A stretch of 64,000 nt of DNA from contig CBIHPP010000001.1 in assembly GCA_966212235.1 (NCBI GenBank), positions 682,001-746,000 on the forward strand, in the 5' to 3' direction. This DNA is from Niastella sp966212235. Its GTDB lineage: Bacteria; Bacteroidota; Bacteroidia; Chitinophagales; Chitinophagaceae. Numbering within the stretch: the stretch's first letter is position 1; every line of letters starts with the position of its first letter. The translations under genes were made by a program, and so were the position numbers. Below are positions 63,601 to 64,000 of this stretch, piece after piece. The notes beneath the pieces were generated by a model. It ran no database searches. It was not told the DNA's origin and worked only from the letters and a program-made list of their open reading frames with translations.

Positions 63601-64000
63601 CAGTAGGATGAAATGTTTGCTAAGATCTTCCTCATTGAATAATACAAAACAATCAGCCACCATATTTTCATCTCGACCGGCTCTTCCTGCTTCTTGAATA
63701 TAGTTTTCAAGGGAGTCTGATATTTCATAGTGAATCACCATGCCAATATCTTTTTTGTCAACGCCCATTCCAAAAGCAGAGGTGGCAACCATTATTGGAA
63801 CTTCTCCCGCAATAAAGGCATTTTGATTGGCAGTTTTTTCTTTTACATCCATTTTTCCATGATACGGTTTTGCGTTAAAACCATCTTCCGTTAATCTCTC
63901 TGCCAGCGAATATGCTTTTTTTGTTCTTGACACATAGATAATAGTCGGACAATTCTTTTCTTCAATCAAGTCTCTTACTGCCTGGAACTTTTCTTCCTCA
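60610..64000 (-). CDS. RecQ-UvrD fusion helicase (N-terminus beyond window)
   Basis: The frame is still open at the right edge, so the first RecA-like RecQ domain is missing. Present are RecQ domain 2 (TIIYVSRTKKAYSLAERL; VATSAFGMGVDKKDIGMVIH; ENYIQEAGRAGRDE), a RQC-like and helical middle, and a full UvrD-type SF1 module. That module has SPTQLKIIKDNESKYIVVAA then GPGSGKTRVLVHKL (Walker A), VLVIDEAQDMDEDEF (Walker B), VGDDDQNIYEFRGA (motif III) and LLYVAMTRAKQNL (motif VI). Two motors of opposite class in one chain suggest DNA repair or recombination work. This architecture recurs in Bacteroidota. Confidence 0.92.
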   Translation of the reverse strand, partial: EEEKFQAVRDLIEEKNCPTIIYVSRTKKAYSLAERLTEDGFNAKPYHGKMDVKEKTANQNAFIAGEVPIMVATSAFGMGVDKKDIGMVIHYEISDSLENYIQEAGRAGRDENMVADCFVLFNEEDLSKHFILLNQTKLSIKEIQQVWKAVKEITRFRSTVSNSALEIARKAGWDDTVVEIETRVTTAIAALEEAGYLRRGQNMPRIFANSILSRNAQEAIDKINASPRFEEKQKEKGIRIIKKLFSSKNRKQSEDETAESRIDYISDHLGIVKEEVINVITLLREEKILADAKDLTAFIKKGENKNRSLNIVEIFSKIEKYLLPVFKEQEKTFHIKELNEDVEAKGCEDVDIKKIKTIINFWSIKNWIKRQNLEYSKNHLAIICLHPKEILKERLEKRHELAKFIVELLFNKSNSISSENDAMKEEVLVEFSVHELKESYEQSQNLFKSHISIDDIEDTLFYLSRIEAIKIEGGFLVTYNRLTIERLEQDNKKRYKVEDYQKINQFYENKIQQIHIVGEYAKKMISDYRDALQFAEDYFQLNYTSFLNKYFKGARQNEIKQNLTPAKFRQLFGELSPTQLKIIKDNESKYIVVAAGPGSGKTRVLVHKLASLLLMEDVKHEQLLMVTFSRAAATEFKKRLLKLIGNAANYIEIKTFHSYCFDLLGKVGSIEKSDVILKKTTEKIKNKEVEASRITKTVLVIDEAQDMDEDEFNLINALMEENEEMRVIAVGDDDQNIYEFRGANSKYLEQFILVNKAIKYELVENYRSRNNLVNFTNQFVTHIANRLKDTPIIPHQTTNGYIRLVRYQSRNLIIPLVNDIVTGELIGTTCVLTKTNTEALHITGLLLKNGIHAKLIQTNDGFSLFNLLEVRYFLSILNEVVDLFVISDEVWDNAKRELINRFRTSTNLDICLNLIKDFESTNTKKKYKSDLDVFIRESRLEDFFNENGETIFVSTIHKAKGKEFDNVFLMLESFNIATDEAKRLLYVAMTRAKQNLIVHSNAGHFDGFSAENLERMEDREVYLSPNEVAMHLGYKDVRLDHFIDKQEFISKLSSGDTLILRGDECLNSVGQSILKFSRSFIAQIEDMKSKDYELKRARANFIIYWLKEGAAEEIKIVLPELFFERKNSE

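Overview
The window is chromosomal DNA of a Bacteroidota bacterium, most likely a Chitinophagaceae relative (inference). It shows a FecR / TonB-dependent receptor / DUF4249 cassette, a protein with a type IX secretion sorting tail, a BACON lipoprotein, several lipoproteins, MacB/FtsX permeases, DUF6266, and TATATTTG boxes resembling the Bacteroidota -7 element (TAnnTTTG). Most genes lack a clear Shine-Dalgarno sequence.

Layout. 0-4 kb: end of an anti-sigma factor, its TonB receptor and a DUF4249 lipoprotein. 4-10.2 kb: small accessory genes and remnants, a DUF6266 gene, a divergent quinone reductase / HxlR pair, a cytochrome P450 and a membrane protein. 10.5-38.4 kb: a mobile defence island. 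It starts at a tRNA-Pro(CGG) whose 3' half overlaps the end of a serine recombinase gene. It carries a small-gene cluster (acidic protein, lone receiver domain, nucleotidyltransferase/HEPN protein, XRE regulator), a complete type I restriction-modification operon (HTH regulator, hsdR, hsdM, hsdS), and a giant minus-strand reading frame joining a truncated second HsdM to a macro-LRR-ROC-COR-TIR protein. It ends with a three-gene minus-strand operon: an Upf1/Dna2-like SF1 helicase, a 1479-residue WxW-repeat protein ending in a DarT-like ADP-ribosyltransferase, and a DarG-like macro-domain protein. 38.4-57.8 kb: mostly lipoproteins, a MacB/FtsX permease between ~100-bp direct repeats, two beta-lactamase-fold hydrolases, a T9SS cargo protein, a BACON lipoprotein, a GNAT acetyltransferase and gene scars. 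57.8-64 kb: ordinary genes, including malate:quinone oxidoreductase, a DUF1826-like protein and a RecQ-UvrD fusion helicase cut by the window edge.

How it fits together. At least five places (about 23.6, 38.3, 41.0, 43.9 and 57.7 kb, possibly also 5.7 kb) hold short minus-strand coding tails that look like the native 3' end of serine-recombinase genes (pattern G-Q/R-L-S-N...L..L.E-F/I). The recombinase at tRNA-Pro has this tail replaced by tRNA sequence. The simplest reading is repeated integration at recombinase 3'-end/tRNA 3'-end attachment sites, with modules stacked one behind another. The most novel content is in the defence island. The helicase / WxW-DarT / macro operon looks like an elaborated DarTG-type DNA ADP-ribosylation system. 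The neighbouring macro-LRR-ROCO-TIR protein looks like an NLR-like NAD-consuming sensor that landed in frame behind a broken hsdM copy.
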